Shown one piece after another: positions 24,496 through 33,251 of a DNA stretch of 64,000 nt. The notes beneath the pieces are model-generated. The model made no database searches, was not told where the DNA came from, and was given only the letters and a program-made list of their open reading frames with translations. Source of the stretch: Flavobacteriales bacterium. GTDB lineage: Bacteria; Bacteroidota; Bacteroidia; Flavobacteriales_D; Crocinitomicaceae. The stretch spans positions 1 to 64,000 of the forward strand of contig CANFRV010000008.1 of the NCBI GenBank assembly GCA_947449575.1, given 5' to 3'. Both the position numbers and the translations under genes were made by a program. The first letter of the stretch is position 1, and the number at the start of each line of letters is the position of its first letter.

Positions 24496-25998
24496 CTATT
24501 TAATAATTGTCAACATTTTATTTACTATCATCGTTTTTGAAATTATTGAGATATAATAATTCCCACTTTTTAAAGTATCAAGGTTAATTTTACACAAATT
24601 TTGTTCAGTATCAGTTACTGAAAGGTTATTTATCTGTTGAGGAGTTATTCCTGAAATTCTTTGACCAGAAATAGTGCTAATTATAATTTCGCTTAGATCG
24701 TTCGGAATATTTAAGAACAATTCACTTGAAGCTGGATTAGGATACATTGAAATATTGTCCTGCATAAGCTGTTCCTCCAACTGAACCAAACTATAGGTCG
24801 TTGGAACTCCATTTGTTAAAGGGAAGTCATCATTTATTCCGATTTTAGCTATAAATACATTTTTTCCTCCAGCGCCATACGAAGTATTGTACCCAACAAT
24901 AATTGCACCTCCATCGCTCGTAGAAATAATTTGACCTCCAATATCATCGCCTGTATTGGTGATTCCAAACGCTAATCCTTCCCAACCGTAATTTACCTCA
25001 TTGAATCTTGCAATATTTAAATCTTCTCCAACAGGAAAAGTTGTACCCTCTAACAATCGACTATATGCTAAATATATTTTGTCAGCAGCGCTGTAGGTGG
25101 TCGTCAATTCGTAAGACTCTTTTCCAGGCGTAACAGTCAAAAATTCAGAAATAAAAGCACCTGAAGTATCTATTTTAGCTGAATATGCGTCTAATTCAGA
25201 ATTTAAGGGAAACAAATTACTTCCCACAGGATTAATATGATCGCCCACAATGCACAAATCATTGAAAATATATTCACCCTTGTTTCCATAATAATGTTCC
25301 CACTGAATTTCTCCATTCGTTTTAATACAAAGTAAATATGCTTTTTTCAACAAGGAATCTTGTACATAGGTTTGTCCTCCAATAATGCAAATTGAATCAT
25401 TCAATTGTCGAATACAAGTGGCAAAATCATCTCCATTCCCACCTAACGTTTTTGTCCATAAAGTATCCCCTTCTTTATCTGTTCTCACGATGTAAATATC
25501 ATCATTGCCAGCAGTATTCGTGTTTGTTAGTCCTACCATCATGATACCAGTATCAATAAGCATAGTAGCGTCATTTACTTTCTCCCAACCAGTGCCTCCA
25601 TATGATTTTTCCCATAGAAAATTTCCTGATTCATCTGTTTTCACTAGATAATTATCAAATCCACCTTTTCCAATCGAGTTCGTATAGCCGGCTACATAAA
25701 AACCAACATTCTTCTTATAAAGTACCCTCCTGCCTCCTTCAGATTCAATTCCTCCGTAACTTGCAGACCATTTATAGGTGCCAAATTTGTCTATTTTTAA
25801 TAAAAAAGCTTGTGAAGCGCCTTCCACAAAACTACTTGAGGAACCTGTAACAACATAACTACTATCTTCTAATTGCGTAATTCCCTGGCCGAAATCATAT
25901 CCATTATTTGTGAATATCTCATAGAATTTAACTTGACTGTCAGCCAAATAAGGCAGCCAAATACATGCCAAGAAAAAAAGTATCCTTAAATTTTGCAT
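24496..25998 (-). CDS. Secreted repeat protein with type A T9SS sorting domain
   Basis: This 500-residue protein has a signal peptide (QNLRILFFLACIWLPYLADS) and several ~50-60-residue repeats of the pattern G.DD.(A/Y)I.RTD..GD.LW.KTLGG, each followed by a GG-containing strand. They resemble the SBBP/delta-60-type repeats that build beta-propellers. The last ~80 residues are a type A sorting domain (MYPNPASSELFLN, KSGNYYIS). Its start overlaps the stop of the upstream barrel gene by 13 bp, so it is the third gene of a surface cassette with a lipoprotein and an outer-membrane barrel. Confidence 0.85.
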   Translation of the reverse strand: MQNLRILFFLACIWLPYLADSQVKFYEIFTNNGYDFGQGITQLEDSSYVVTGSSSSFVEGASQAFLLKIDKFGTYKWSASYGGIESEGGRRVLYKKNVGFYVAGYTNSIGKGGFDNYLVKTDESGNFLWEKSYGGTGWEKVNDATMLIDTGIMMVGLTNTNTAGNDDIYIVRTDKEGDTLWTKTLGGNGDDFATCIRQLNDSICIIGGQTYVQDSLLKKAYLLCIKTNGEIQWEHYYGNKGEYIFNDLCIVGDHINPVGSNLFPLNSELDAYSAKIDTSGAFISEFLTVTPGKESYELTTTYSAADKIYLAYSRLLEGTTFPVGEDLNIARFNEVNYGWEGLAFGITNTGDDIGGQIISTSDGGAIIVGYNTSYGAGGKNVFIAKIGINDDFPLTNGVPTTYSLVQLEEQLMQDNISMYPNPASSELFLNIPNDLSEIIISTISGQRISGITPQQINNLSVTDTEQNLCKINLDTLKSGNYYISIISKTMIVNKMLTIIK

Positions 25999-27212
25999 CT
26001 TACTCTAAATAAAAGTGACTGACCAAACCCTTTTTTTGAGATCATTCCATATACGTCCTGACTTGCAATACCGATTGCCCAATTTTTCAAGCGAATATTT
26101 GAATAAGCACCAATTCTGAAATTAGAAAATCCCCCAAAAGTCGTTTGAGTTCCTACTTCAAGCCATTTATTCGCTTTATAATGTGCACCAATAAAAAGTA
26201 GAGGGCTAAAAGTTAACGATGGATAGAGCCTTATCCCAAAAAAGGATTGCCATTTTGATAAATTATTATCATCCACTATTTTACCTACCTGCAGGAATCC
26301 TGGTAAAAAGAGTGTTTTCTTTTGAACTACTTTTTCAATATGCAAGGAATCTAGTAGTGAAAAATCATCTCTAAAAAGAGATTTGTCGCCATAGATTTGT
26401 TTAAATTTCAATCCATCATAGACATAAGAACTATCAACTCGATATTGTTGAATCCCCGAATAATAATTAGCTACTCCAATATTTTTCGCTAGAAATTGAA
26501 CAGTTACTTTTTTATTATTTGTTCCAATAAAAGGAATTCGGTAATCGCAATCAACTCCCAATCCTATTCCTTTTGAAAACGAATTTCCTACTGCTGAATT
26601 TAATGCTCCATCCAATTTCACTTCTATAGAAGTTCCATCTTCATTTGTAGTCACGGAACCATTCCTCAAAAAGCCATTGTTAAAATCACTAATATTATAG
26701 AGATTCAACGAAATATTCGATTTTGTTTTCTTATTAATAATCCCAAATCCTACTTTTTGAAAAGATATAAAGGAAAATTGAGATCCAGTCAAATCTGCCG
26801 TCTCTCCTAAATAACTAGAATTACCATAAAATGCTAAACCAAAAGCATCTTTCGTATAGATTGCTGAACCGAGAATAGAATAGCCCCCTTTGACCAAGAA
26901 ACCAATCTTTTCATTTCTGAACGCATTCACTTTCATATTTCTATATTCCAACTCAGTCGTTATGTCCAACCCAAGGCGATTAACATTTTTATGTTTATCG
27001 AACGTTTGATTTTTAATTTGATCCGAGATAAACCCGCCATAAATCAATTTATTTGTAAATTCATTTTTTAATGCAGAAGAACTGACTTCCCCCATTCCTG
27101 TTAAGATTATTTCATGCGAATAAAATGTTGTATCATGCTGAACAGGAATGAATTGTTGTGAGAAACAAAAATTTGCTAGTAAAATCAGAAATAGAAATAT
27201 TTTACCTTTCAT
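25986..27212 (-). CDS. Predicted outer-membrane beta-barrel (DUF5723-like)
   Basis: This 408-residue protein begins with a signal peptide (KGKIFLFLILLANFCFSQ) and contains many alternating aromatic strands ending in an FGQSLLFRVRCKI-type terminal strand, typical of outer-membrane barrels in Bacteroidota. The pattern resembles the DUF5723 family, whose function is unknown. It lies between a lipoprotein gene (87 bp upstream) and a T9SS cargo gene (13 bp overlap). The barrel may help hold or present that cargo, but that is inference from order only. Confidence 0.7.
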   Translation of the reverse strand: MKGKIFLFLILLANFCFSQQFIPVQHDTTFYSHEIILTGMGEVSSSALKNEFTNKLIYGGFISDQIKNQTFDKHKNVNRLGLDITTELEYRNMKVNAFRNEKIGFLVKGGYSILGSAIYTKDAFGLAFYGNSSYLGETADLTGSQFSFISFQKVGFGIINKKTKSNISLNLYNISDFNNGFLRNGSVTTNEDGTSIEVKLDGALNSAVGNSFSKGIGLGVDCDYRIPFIGTNNKKVTVQFLAKNIGVANYYSGIQQYRVDSSYVYDGLKFKQIYGDKSLFRDDFSLLDSLHIEKVVQKKTLFLPGFLQVGKIVDDNNLSKWQSFFGIRLYPSLTFSPLLFIGAHYKANKWLEVGTQTTFGGFSNFRIGAYSNIRLKNWAIGIASQDVYGMISKKGFGQSLLFRVRCKI

Positions 27213-27299
27213 ATGCAGATCATTTGTTTAATACTGGCCATAAGTAGCACCTCTCTTATATCTTCATTACTGATTCTTTGTCTGCTCATGGCTCTTTCT

Positions 27300-28901
27300 C
27301 TAATATCGATTTTCGACTTTAAATGCTCCTTTTAATTTTACACCTAAAAAAGCGCCTTCCGAGATTAATACTTGTTCGCTCAAGCCAGATAATGGATTAG
27401 GAGTATTAAACTCAGCCATGATGGAGACTTTTTTGATTTGCTCTAATTTACTAACAATTCCTTCTGGAAGTGAAAAGTGAATTTCAGAAACACATGTTTG
27501 AACTCCAGTGCTTGAGAATGTATTTCCAAAAAGTGAGGATTGCACTATTTGAGAGCCATTCACTGTGCCAATGACCGAGCCACTTTCATCCAAAAGTTTT
27601 AAAGAAATCTTACCAGACATTGGAAAAGCATTGGTTGCTTTTAGAATTAATTCTCCAGAAACTACGTGCGTCTTAGCAGTATTCTGTTTCACATTAAAAT
27701 CAAATGTATCTCGTATAGTCAAACCATCCGCTCCAATAAGCAATGGTAAGGATGCATCAATAGAAACTTTTAAATGACTGTTCGGAAAAATCTCATTCCA
27801 ACCACCTGAAGTATTTCCCCATGGATTTAATTGAATTGAATATCCTATTTTTTGCTTTGCTCCTAAATTTTCCAAATAGGATTCGACATTGCTATTCAGT
27901 TCATTAAAGTTTATCGTTTTTACGCTCGAAGAAAGATCTGTCCACCCGCCAGTTGCTGGATCGATATTAAATGCTTCACCAAATTGAAACAAATTCGAGG
28001 AAGATACGGTCAAAGGAACAACATTTCCAGTTGAATTTTCATTGCTAATAACTGTCAACGTAGCTTTTGCTGGAATCTTGAAACCATTTGAAATGGAAAA
28101 ACTTAAGTTAGCAGAGGATAAATCAATCAATCCACTTGTTAAATGCGTAAGAAAATCAATTGTCGTTTCTGTTGTGTCTGAAATTACTTTATTTCCAAAA
28201 TAACCCCTAGCGTAATCCATTTTTATTCCCCGCAGCGTAGCTGACATCTTCGTTACATCACTATTTGTCATTGTTATTGTAGGTCCATCAATATCCGTTT
28301 TTACGGTTAACGAAGATTGCAATTTATTAAAATCGCCCCCCGAAATCCCTGTCAAATCCATAAAATAACCTGAAATATCAACAGTTCCTTCTACAATTCC
28401 AGGGTTTGCAATTGATCCAGCTGGAGCTGTGTATGATTGCTCAAAATCAAGTCCATCTTTCGTTACTCCCGGTAATTTTATCGTAAAAACAACTTTAGTA
28501 GCGAGTGGGTTTTGTAATTTAACATCTATAAAGCCCTTTTGTAAACGCGTTTTCTTTAATTCAACATCTTCAAAATTCATTGTATTTTCTTCCGTTGAAT
28601 TCACAAAGCTTGTTCCTGGAGCTACAACAAATGATGAAAAAGCAATTGAAAAGTTTTTATCAATCGTAGTATCAGGGAGAGTAATAAGTGAAGCTAAACT
28701 TATATCTATAAGGCTTCTATGAAGATCCATTTCATAAAAACCTGAACTTGAAATGGCTAACGTGGAGTCATTCACATATTTATTCAATGAGATCGTATCA
28801 TTTACAATAGGTGCTGTCCAATCAGAATCCCAAATAGATTGTCTTTTTTTGCAAGACAAAACTAGTAACAAAAAACAAGCTGAAAAAACAAGGTATTTCA
28901 T
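27300..28901 (-). CDS. Surface or periplasmic lipoprotein, function unknown
   Basis: This 533-residue protein has a lipoprotein signal with lipobox LVLSC; Cys17 is the lipid-attachment site and is followed by KK. The mature part is predicted to be mostly beta-strand, with repeated DIS(L/G)..., LPDTTI and LPGV elements and no enzyme motif. I do not recognise a named family. It is the first gene of the three-gene cassette that continues with a barrel and a T9SS cargo protein, all on the minus strand. Confidence 0.8.
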   Translation of the reverse strand: MKYLVFSACFLLLVLSCKKRQSIWDSDWTAPIVNDTISLNKYVNDSTLAISSSGFYEMDLHRSLIDISLASLITLPDTTIDKNFSIAFSSFVVAPGTSFVNSTEENTMNFEDVELKKTRLQKGFIDVKLQNPLATKVVFTIKLPGVTKDGLDFEQSYTAPAGSIANPGIVEGTVDISGYFMDLTGISGGDFNKLQSSLTVKTDIDGPTITMTNSDVTKMSATLRGIKMDYARGYFGNKVISDTTETTIDFLTHLTSGLIDLSSANLSFSISNGFKIPAKATLTVISNENSTGNVVPLTVSSSNLFQFGEAFNIDPATGGWTDLSSSVKTINFNELNSNVESYLENLGAKQKIGYSIQLNPWGNTSGGWNEIFPNSHLKVSIDASLPLLIGADGLTIRDTFDFNVKQNTAKTHVVSGELILKATNAFPMSGKISLKLLDESGSVIGTVNGSQIVQSSLFGNTFSSTGVQTCVSEIHFSLPEGIVSKLEQIKKVSIMAEFNTPNPLSGLSEQVLISEGAFLGVKLKGAFKVENRY

Positions 28902-28985
28902 AGGATCCTATTTTTTACTTCGAATTAGTTAGTAATCATTTTACTTTCTTAACGAATAAAGTTGCGCGTAGGTTGAAAATCGAAC

Positions 28986-30194
28986 TTACACCCTTTCAAG
29001 TATTGTCGCATAACCTTGACCAACCCCAATACACATGCTTACCAAAGCATATCGTTTATTTGTTTTTTGAAGTTCCAAAGCAGCAGTATATAAGATTCGA
29101 GCTCCCGTCATTCCGAGCGGATGTCCTAATGAAATTGCCCCTCCATTTGGATTTATTCGTTGGTCATCATCTGCAATTCCCAAAGCACGTGTGCACGCCA
29201 AAACTTGTGCAGCAAATGCCTCATTTAATTCCAAAATATCCATTTGATCAAGCGTTAAACCAGATCGGTCAAGAACTTTTTTAATCGCTTCAACTGGTCC
29301 TATTCCCATTATTCTCGGTTCTACTCCTGCAGAAGCTGCACAAACAATTCGAGCTAAAGGCGTTAAAGAATGTTTCGTCACCGCATCACCTGAAGCAAGT
29401 AAAATGGCAGCCGCTCCGTCATTTAATCCTGAAGAATTCCCGGCAGTTACCGTTCCATCTTTCTTAAAAGCTGGTCTTAATGCTCCTAAAGATTCTAATG
29501 TTGTTTCTGGTCGCGCAAATTCATCTACAGAAAAGAGGATGGGTTCTTTTTTCTTTTGGGGAATAATTACTGGAATAATCTCTTCAGCTAATCGACCAGA
29601 CTGCATAGCAACTGCAGTTTTCGCTTGTGACCATGCTGAAAATTTATCTTGTGCTTCTCGTTCAATACCATATAAATCAACTAAATTCTCAGCGGTCATT
29701 CCCATGCTATCAACGCCATATACTTCTTCCATTTTTGGATTAATAAATCTCCAACCAAAGGAAGAATCATACATTTGTGCATCTCTGCCATATGCAGTAG
29801 AGGTTTTTGAAATCACCCACGGTCCCCGCGTCATGTGTTCCACTCCTCCTGCGATAAATAAGTCACCGCACCCATCTTTGATAGCGCGCGCGGCATTGAT
29901 TGTGGCTGCCATTCCTGAAGCACATAAAATATTTACAGTCTCAGCACTTACTTGTGAAGGTAAACCTGCCAATAAACCAGCCATTCTTGCTATATTTCTA
30001 TTATCTTCTCCTGCCTGATTAGCACATCCAAAAACAACACCTTCAATCTCAAGCGGGTTTAAATTGGGATGCTTATCCATTAGCGCTTTTATAACATTAG
30101 CGGCTAAATCATCCGCACGAACAGATGATAAGGCACCTCCTAAATTACCAATCGCAGTTCTGACTCCATCAATAATATATACTTCCTTTGACAT
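28986..30194 (-). CDS. paaJ: 3-oxoadipyl-CoA-type thiolase (PaaJ/PcaF)
   Basis: This 402-residue degradative thiolase cleaves 3-oxoacyl-CoA with CoA. Nucleophile Cys91 lies in NILCASGMAA; NEAFAAQ, the histidine motif GHPLGMTGAR and the second cysteine in MCIGVGQG are present. The segments SSVRADDLAA, CANQAGEDNRN.ARM, GWRFINP and the C-terminal CIGVGQG..TILERV match PaaJ/PcaF 3-oxoadipyl-CoA thiolases rather than generic FadA. With paaABC near 61 kb it may serve phenylacetate breakdown. It is monocistronic by position, 85 bp beyond the lipoprotein gene. A TACCTTTA near-match to the -7 box lies at 30214-30221. Confidence 0.85.
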   Translation of the reverse strand: MSKEVYIIDGVRTAIGNLGGALSSVRADDLAANVIKALMDKHPNLNPLEIEGVVFGCANQAGEDNRNIARMAGLLAGLPSQVSAETVNILCASGMAATINAARAIKDGCGDLFIAGGVEHMTRGPWVISKTSTAYGRDAQMYDSSFGWRFINPKMEEVYGVDSMGMTAENLVDLYGIEREAQDKFSAWSQAKTAVAMQSGRLAEEIIPVIIPQKKKEPILFSVDEFARPETTLESLGALRPAFKKDGTVTAGNSSGLNDGAAAILLASGDAVTKHSLTPLARIVCAASAGVEPRIMGIGPVEAIKKVLDRSGLTLDQMDILELNEAFAAQVLACTRALGIADDDQRINPNGGAISLGHPLGMTGARILYTAALELQKTNKRYALVSMCIGVGQGYATILERV

Positions 30195-30345
30195 ACTCTA
30201 ATTATTAGTGCGATAAAGGTAGTAAATTTACAATAGGCCTTCTAAATCTAAAAGAATATTTTATTCAATAAACCGCTCACTAAACATGCTTAATTCAAAG
30301 ATCACATTGAAATCAGGCAAAATCATGCTTTAAAACATGTTTTTA

Positions 30346-30361
30346 TGTAACAAAGGTCACA
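30346..30361. promoter_or_regulatory. CRP/FNR-type palindrome upstream of the persulfide dioxygenase gene
   Basis: TGTAACAAAGGTCACA has the form TGTNAC-N4-GTNACA, a perfect inverted repeat of the kind bound by CRP/FNR-family dimers. Its centre lies about 40 bases before the expected transcription start of the downstream gene, a classic activator position. A separate 12-bp palindrome, AAAACATGTTTT, lies just upstream at 30332-30343. The regulator is not known. Confidence 0.5.
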
Positions 30362-30382
30362 TTTTTTATAACATTTTCTGCA

Positions 30383-30390
30383 TAATTTTG
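30383..30390 (+). promoter_or_regulatory. Candidate -7 box of the persulfide dioxygenase gene
   Basis: TAATTTTG matches TAnnTTTG and ends 47 bases before the ATG at 30438. Confidence 0.5.
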
Positions 30391-30437
30391 TTCTACGAAA
30401 GAGTAAAAACATCTAGTACTAACTATAGGAAATAGCT

Positions 30438-31853
30438 ATGAAAATTGAACAAATATATACTGGTTGCATAGCCCATGCTGCATATTACATTGAAAACAAA
30501 GGTGAAGCCGCAATTTTTGATCCTTTACGAGATGTGATTCCCTATATGGAAAAAGCAAAAAATGATCATGCTACGATTAAATACGTTTTTGAGACACATT
30601 TTCATGCTGATTTCGTTAGTGGTCATTTGGATTTAGCTACAAAAACTAATGCTAAAATCGTATATGGACCTACTGCAAAACCAGGATTCGAGGCAATAGT
30701 AGCAAAGGATAACCAAGAATTTAAAGTCGGAGATTATACGGTGAAGGTAATTCATACTCCTGGCCATACAATGGAAAGCACCACGTATTTGCTCATCGAT
30801 GAAACAGGCAAAGAACACGGGATTATTTCAGGAGATACTTTATTTATAGGAGATGTAGGAAGACCTGATTTAGCTCAACATGTCATCCCAGGATTAACAG
30901 AAGAAATTTTGGCTGGTCATCTTTATGACTCATTAAGAAATAAAATAATGCCCTTGAATGATGATTTAATTGTTTACCCAAACCATGGAGCTGGCAGTGC
31001 TTGTGGAAAAATGATGAGCAAGGAAACTACGGATACGTTAGGCAATCAAAAAAGAACGAATTATGCCTTAAATCCAGAATTGAGTAAAAAAGAATTTATC
31101 AGAGTTCTTTTAGATGGTTTGATGCCTCCTCCCGCCTATTTTCCAAAAAATGTTCTTTTAAATATTAATGGTTATGAAAATTTAGACAGCGTTCTTTTAA
31201 AGGGTTATACAGCAATTCCCGCGAATGAATTTAAGGATTTCATAGACAACAAGGAGGTGCTGATTTTGGACTGCAGAGACTCTGAAACTTTTGCTAAAGG
31301 ATTTATCCCAAGTAGTTTAAATATTGGCTTGGAAAGTAATTTTGCTATGTGGGTGGGGGAATTAGTCCCAGATATTAACCATAAAATTGCATTAGTTTGC
31401 CCGAAAGAGAAGGAAAAAGAAGCATTAATTCGACTTTCTCGTATCGGATTTGACAATTCAATCGGATACTTAGAAGGAGGTTTTGATGAATGGGCAAAAG
31501 AAAAGCGACCCATTGAAAAAAGTATACGTATTACAGCGCAAGAACTTTTTGAACGATTAAAAAATCCAAAAACGTTGGTTATTGACGTTCGTAAAAAGAG
31601 TGAATTTGAATCAGAACATATTGCTGGAGCAATTAATATTCCTCTGAATCAATTAGAAAATAGAATAAATGAAATACCTAAAAAAGAACCTTTCATCTTG
31701 CATTGTGCGGGTGGATATCGAAGTATGATAGCTTCTTCCATTTTAAAAAAGCACGAAATAACTAATTTTGTCGACGTAATTGGTGGGATAACTGAAATTT
31801 CAAAAACTGAAATCCCGGTCACTGATTATGTTTGTCCCACCACTTTACTTTAA
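30438..31853 (+). CDS. Persulfide dioxygenase-rhodanese fusion (CstB-like)
   Basis: This 471-residue cytoplasmic protein combines an ETHE1/CstB-type metallo-beta-lactamase domain with two rhodanese domains. Such enzymes oxidise persulfide to sulfite or thiosulfate for sulfide detoxification. Residues ~1-245 contain THFHADFVSGH (His54, His56, Asp58), HTPGHTMES and SGDTLFIGDVGRPDL. The first rhodanese domain (~270-360) keeps the loop cysteine (LVCPKEKEKE) but lacks the arginine expected in the active loop. The second (~375-465) has a complete CAGGYRS loop. The order matches CstB, in which only the terminal rhodanese is fully active. A CRP/FNR-like palindrome precedes the promoter. Confidence 0.9.
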   Translation: MKIEQIYTGCIAHAAYYIENKGEAAIFDPLRDVIPYMEKAKNDHATIKYVFETHFHADFVSGHLDLATKTNAKIVYGPTAKPGFEAIVAKDNQEFKVGDYTVKVIHTPGHTMESTTYLLIDETGKEHGIISGDTLFIGDVGRPDLAQHVIPGLTEEILAGHLYDSLRNKIMPLNDDLIVYPNHGAGSACGKMMSKETTDTLGNQKRTNYALNPELSKKEFIRVLLDGLMPPPAYFPKNVLLNINGYENLDSVLLKGYTAIPANEFKDFIDNKEVLILDCRDSETFAKGFIPSSLNIGLESNFAMWVGELVPDINHKIALVCPKEKEKEALIRLSRIGFDNSIGYLEGGFDEWAKEKRPIEKSIRITAQELFERLKNPKTLVIDVRKKSEFESEHIAGAINIPLNQLENRINEIPKKEPFILHCAGGYRSMIASSILKKHEITNFVDVIGGITEISKTEIPVTDYVCPTTLL

Positions 31854-32138
31854 ATCTGAGTTCGATATTTTTAATCGTTTCTCTCAGAACATTTGCTTTG
31901 TCAAGCATTTTTTAAAGATTTTTTAATCTTATTATTCTCCTATTTGAAAGTTAATAAGATATTCTTCTCTACTATATAAAAAAAAAACAATTCTCAACTT
32001 CATAAAAAGCTATTAACACAGAATCTCAGGTTATTAATTGTTGAAAACTTATTCAGCAATTAATGGCTTGATCTTTGTAATTTCGGAGCGCTAAACAATA
32101 GTCGAACATTTAAAATTAAAGTAAAAAAAATTACATCT

Positions 32139-33239
32139 ATGAAAATCAAAAATCATTTATTTCTGCTCTACTTCTTCCTTATTCCCTTTTTGAGTATTTC
32201 TCAACTTGAAGAATTGACTCCAAGTGAAAAAGCTTATAGCGATTCTATTGCTGCATTGAATACTAAAAATGCCGTGACTGCTCAAAGTCAAGAATTTTAC
32301 AACAAAGGAATACAATTGTTTGGAGAAAAAAACTATTCCGATGCGATCGATCAATTTAATAAATCAATTCAAGCTGACCCTCATTTTACTGCAGCTTTTT
32401 ATAACAAAGGAGTTGCTGAAAATGAAGTAGGGAAATATAAAAATGCTATCAGTACATTGGATGAATTGATCCGGATAGATCCAGATTACTCGAAAGCATA
32501 TTTTCAACGCGCAAGAGCTTTACAAGGTGCTAATGATTATTTAAGAGCAGAAAAAGATTACGATAAATCCATTCAAATTGATCCAAAAAACCCAAAAGCA
32601 TATTATAATTACGGAACGCTAAAATTTTTACAAGTAGATTATCCCGAAGCTATCAAACATTTTACAACGGCCATCACCTTGGACCCTAATTTTGCTTTTG
32701 CTTACAATGATAGAGGCAGCTGTTACAGAATGATGAACAACTATCCGAAGGCAATTCTTGATTATGAAGAAGCCGTGAAAAAAAATCCAAAATTAGCATT
32801 CGTTCTAAATAATATTGGAACAACAAAAAAGAAAATGAAAGATTATGCGGGAGCAAATGCAGCTTTTAATCGCGCCATTTCCGTTGACCCAAACTTTTAC
32901 TTAGCTTATAATAATCGAGGTGTCTCGCAATTAGAGCAAGGAAAAATAGAGGATGCTAAAAAAGATTTTGAAAAGGCATTGCAAATTAATCCGAAGTATG
33001 CTCCTGCGTCCTCCAATCTAAGTTCTATTTATTTCAAGCAAAAAGACTATAAAAAAGCACTTGAATTAGCCAATACCGCCGTTACAAATGATTCCAATTA
33101 TGCGAGCGCATATGTCAACCGAGGAATTGCAAAAGAGATGCTTAGAGATATGGAAGGTGCCTGTCAGGATTGGCATAAGGCAAAAGATCTGGGTGCTGAA
33201 CTTGGGAAAACATTTTATTCAGAAAATTGCAACAATTAA
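32139..33239 (+). CDS. Exported TPR-repeat protein
   Basis: This 366-residue protein has a signal peptide (KIKNHLFLLYFFLIPFLSIS) followed by eight to nine tetratricopeptide repeats from about residue 48 to the end. Each has the A..Y..G......Y..A......AI..DP spacing. It is probably a periplasmic scaffold. It ends 12 bp before the PorE-like gene and is likely co-transcribed with it. No sorting domain or lipobox is visible. The partner is not evident from sequence; the PorE-like protein is the natural guess. Confidence 0.85.
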   Translation: MKIKNHLFLLYFFLIPFLSISQLEELTPSEKAYSDSIAALNTKNAVTAQSQEFYNKGIQLFGEKNYSDAIDQFNKSIQADPHFTAAFYNKGVAENEVGKYKNAISTLDELIRIDPDYSKAYFQRARALQGANDYLRAEKDYDKSIQIDPKNPKAYYNYGTLKFLQVDYPEAIKHFTTAITLDPNFAFAYNDRGSCYRMMNNYPKAILDYEEAVKKNPKLAFVLNNIGTTKKKMKDYAGANAAFNRAISVDPNFYLAYNNRGVSQLEQGKIEDAKKDFEKALQINPKYAPASSNLSSIYFKQKDYKKALELANTAVTNDSNYASAYVNRGIAKEMLRDMEGACQDWHKAKDLGAELGKTFYSENCNN

Positions 33240-33251
33240 TTCACCGAAAAC

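Noticed and set aside
28986-29284. Plus-strand ORFs inside the thiolase, hutH and hisS genes
   Set aside because: They lie entirely within strongly supported genes on the other strand and have no recognisable domains.
31855-31888. Imperfect hairpin (CTGAG..CTCAG) after the persulfide dioxygenase gene
   Set aside because: The stem is interrupted and not followed by a T tract; not a convincing terminator.
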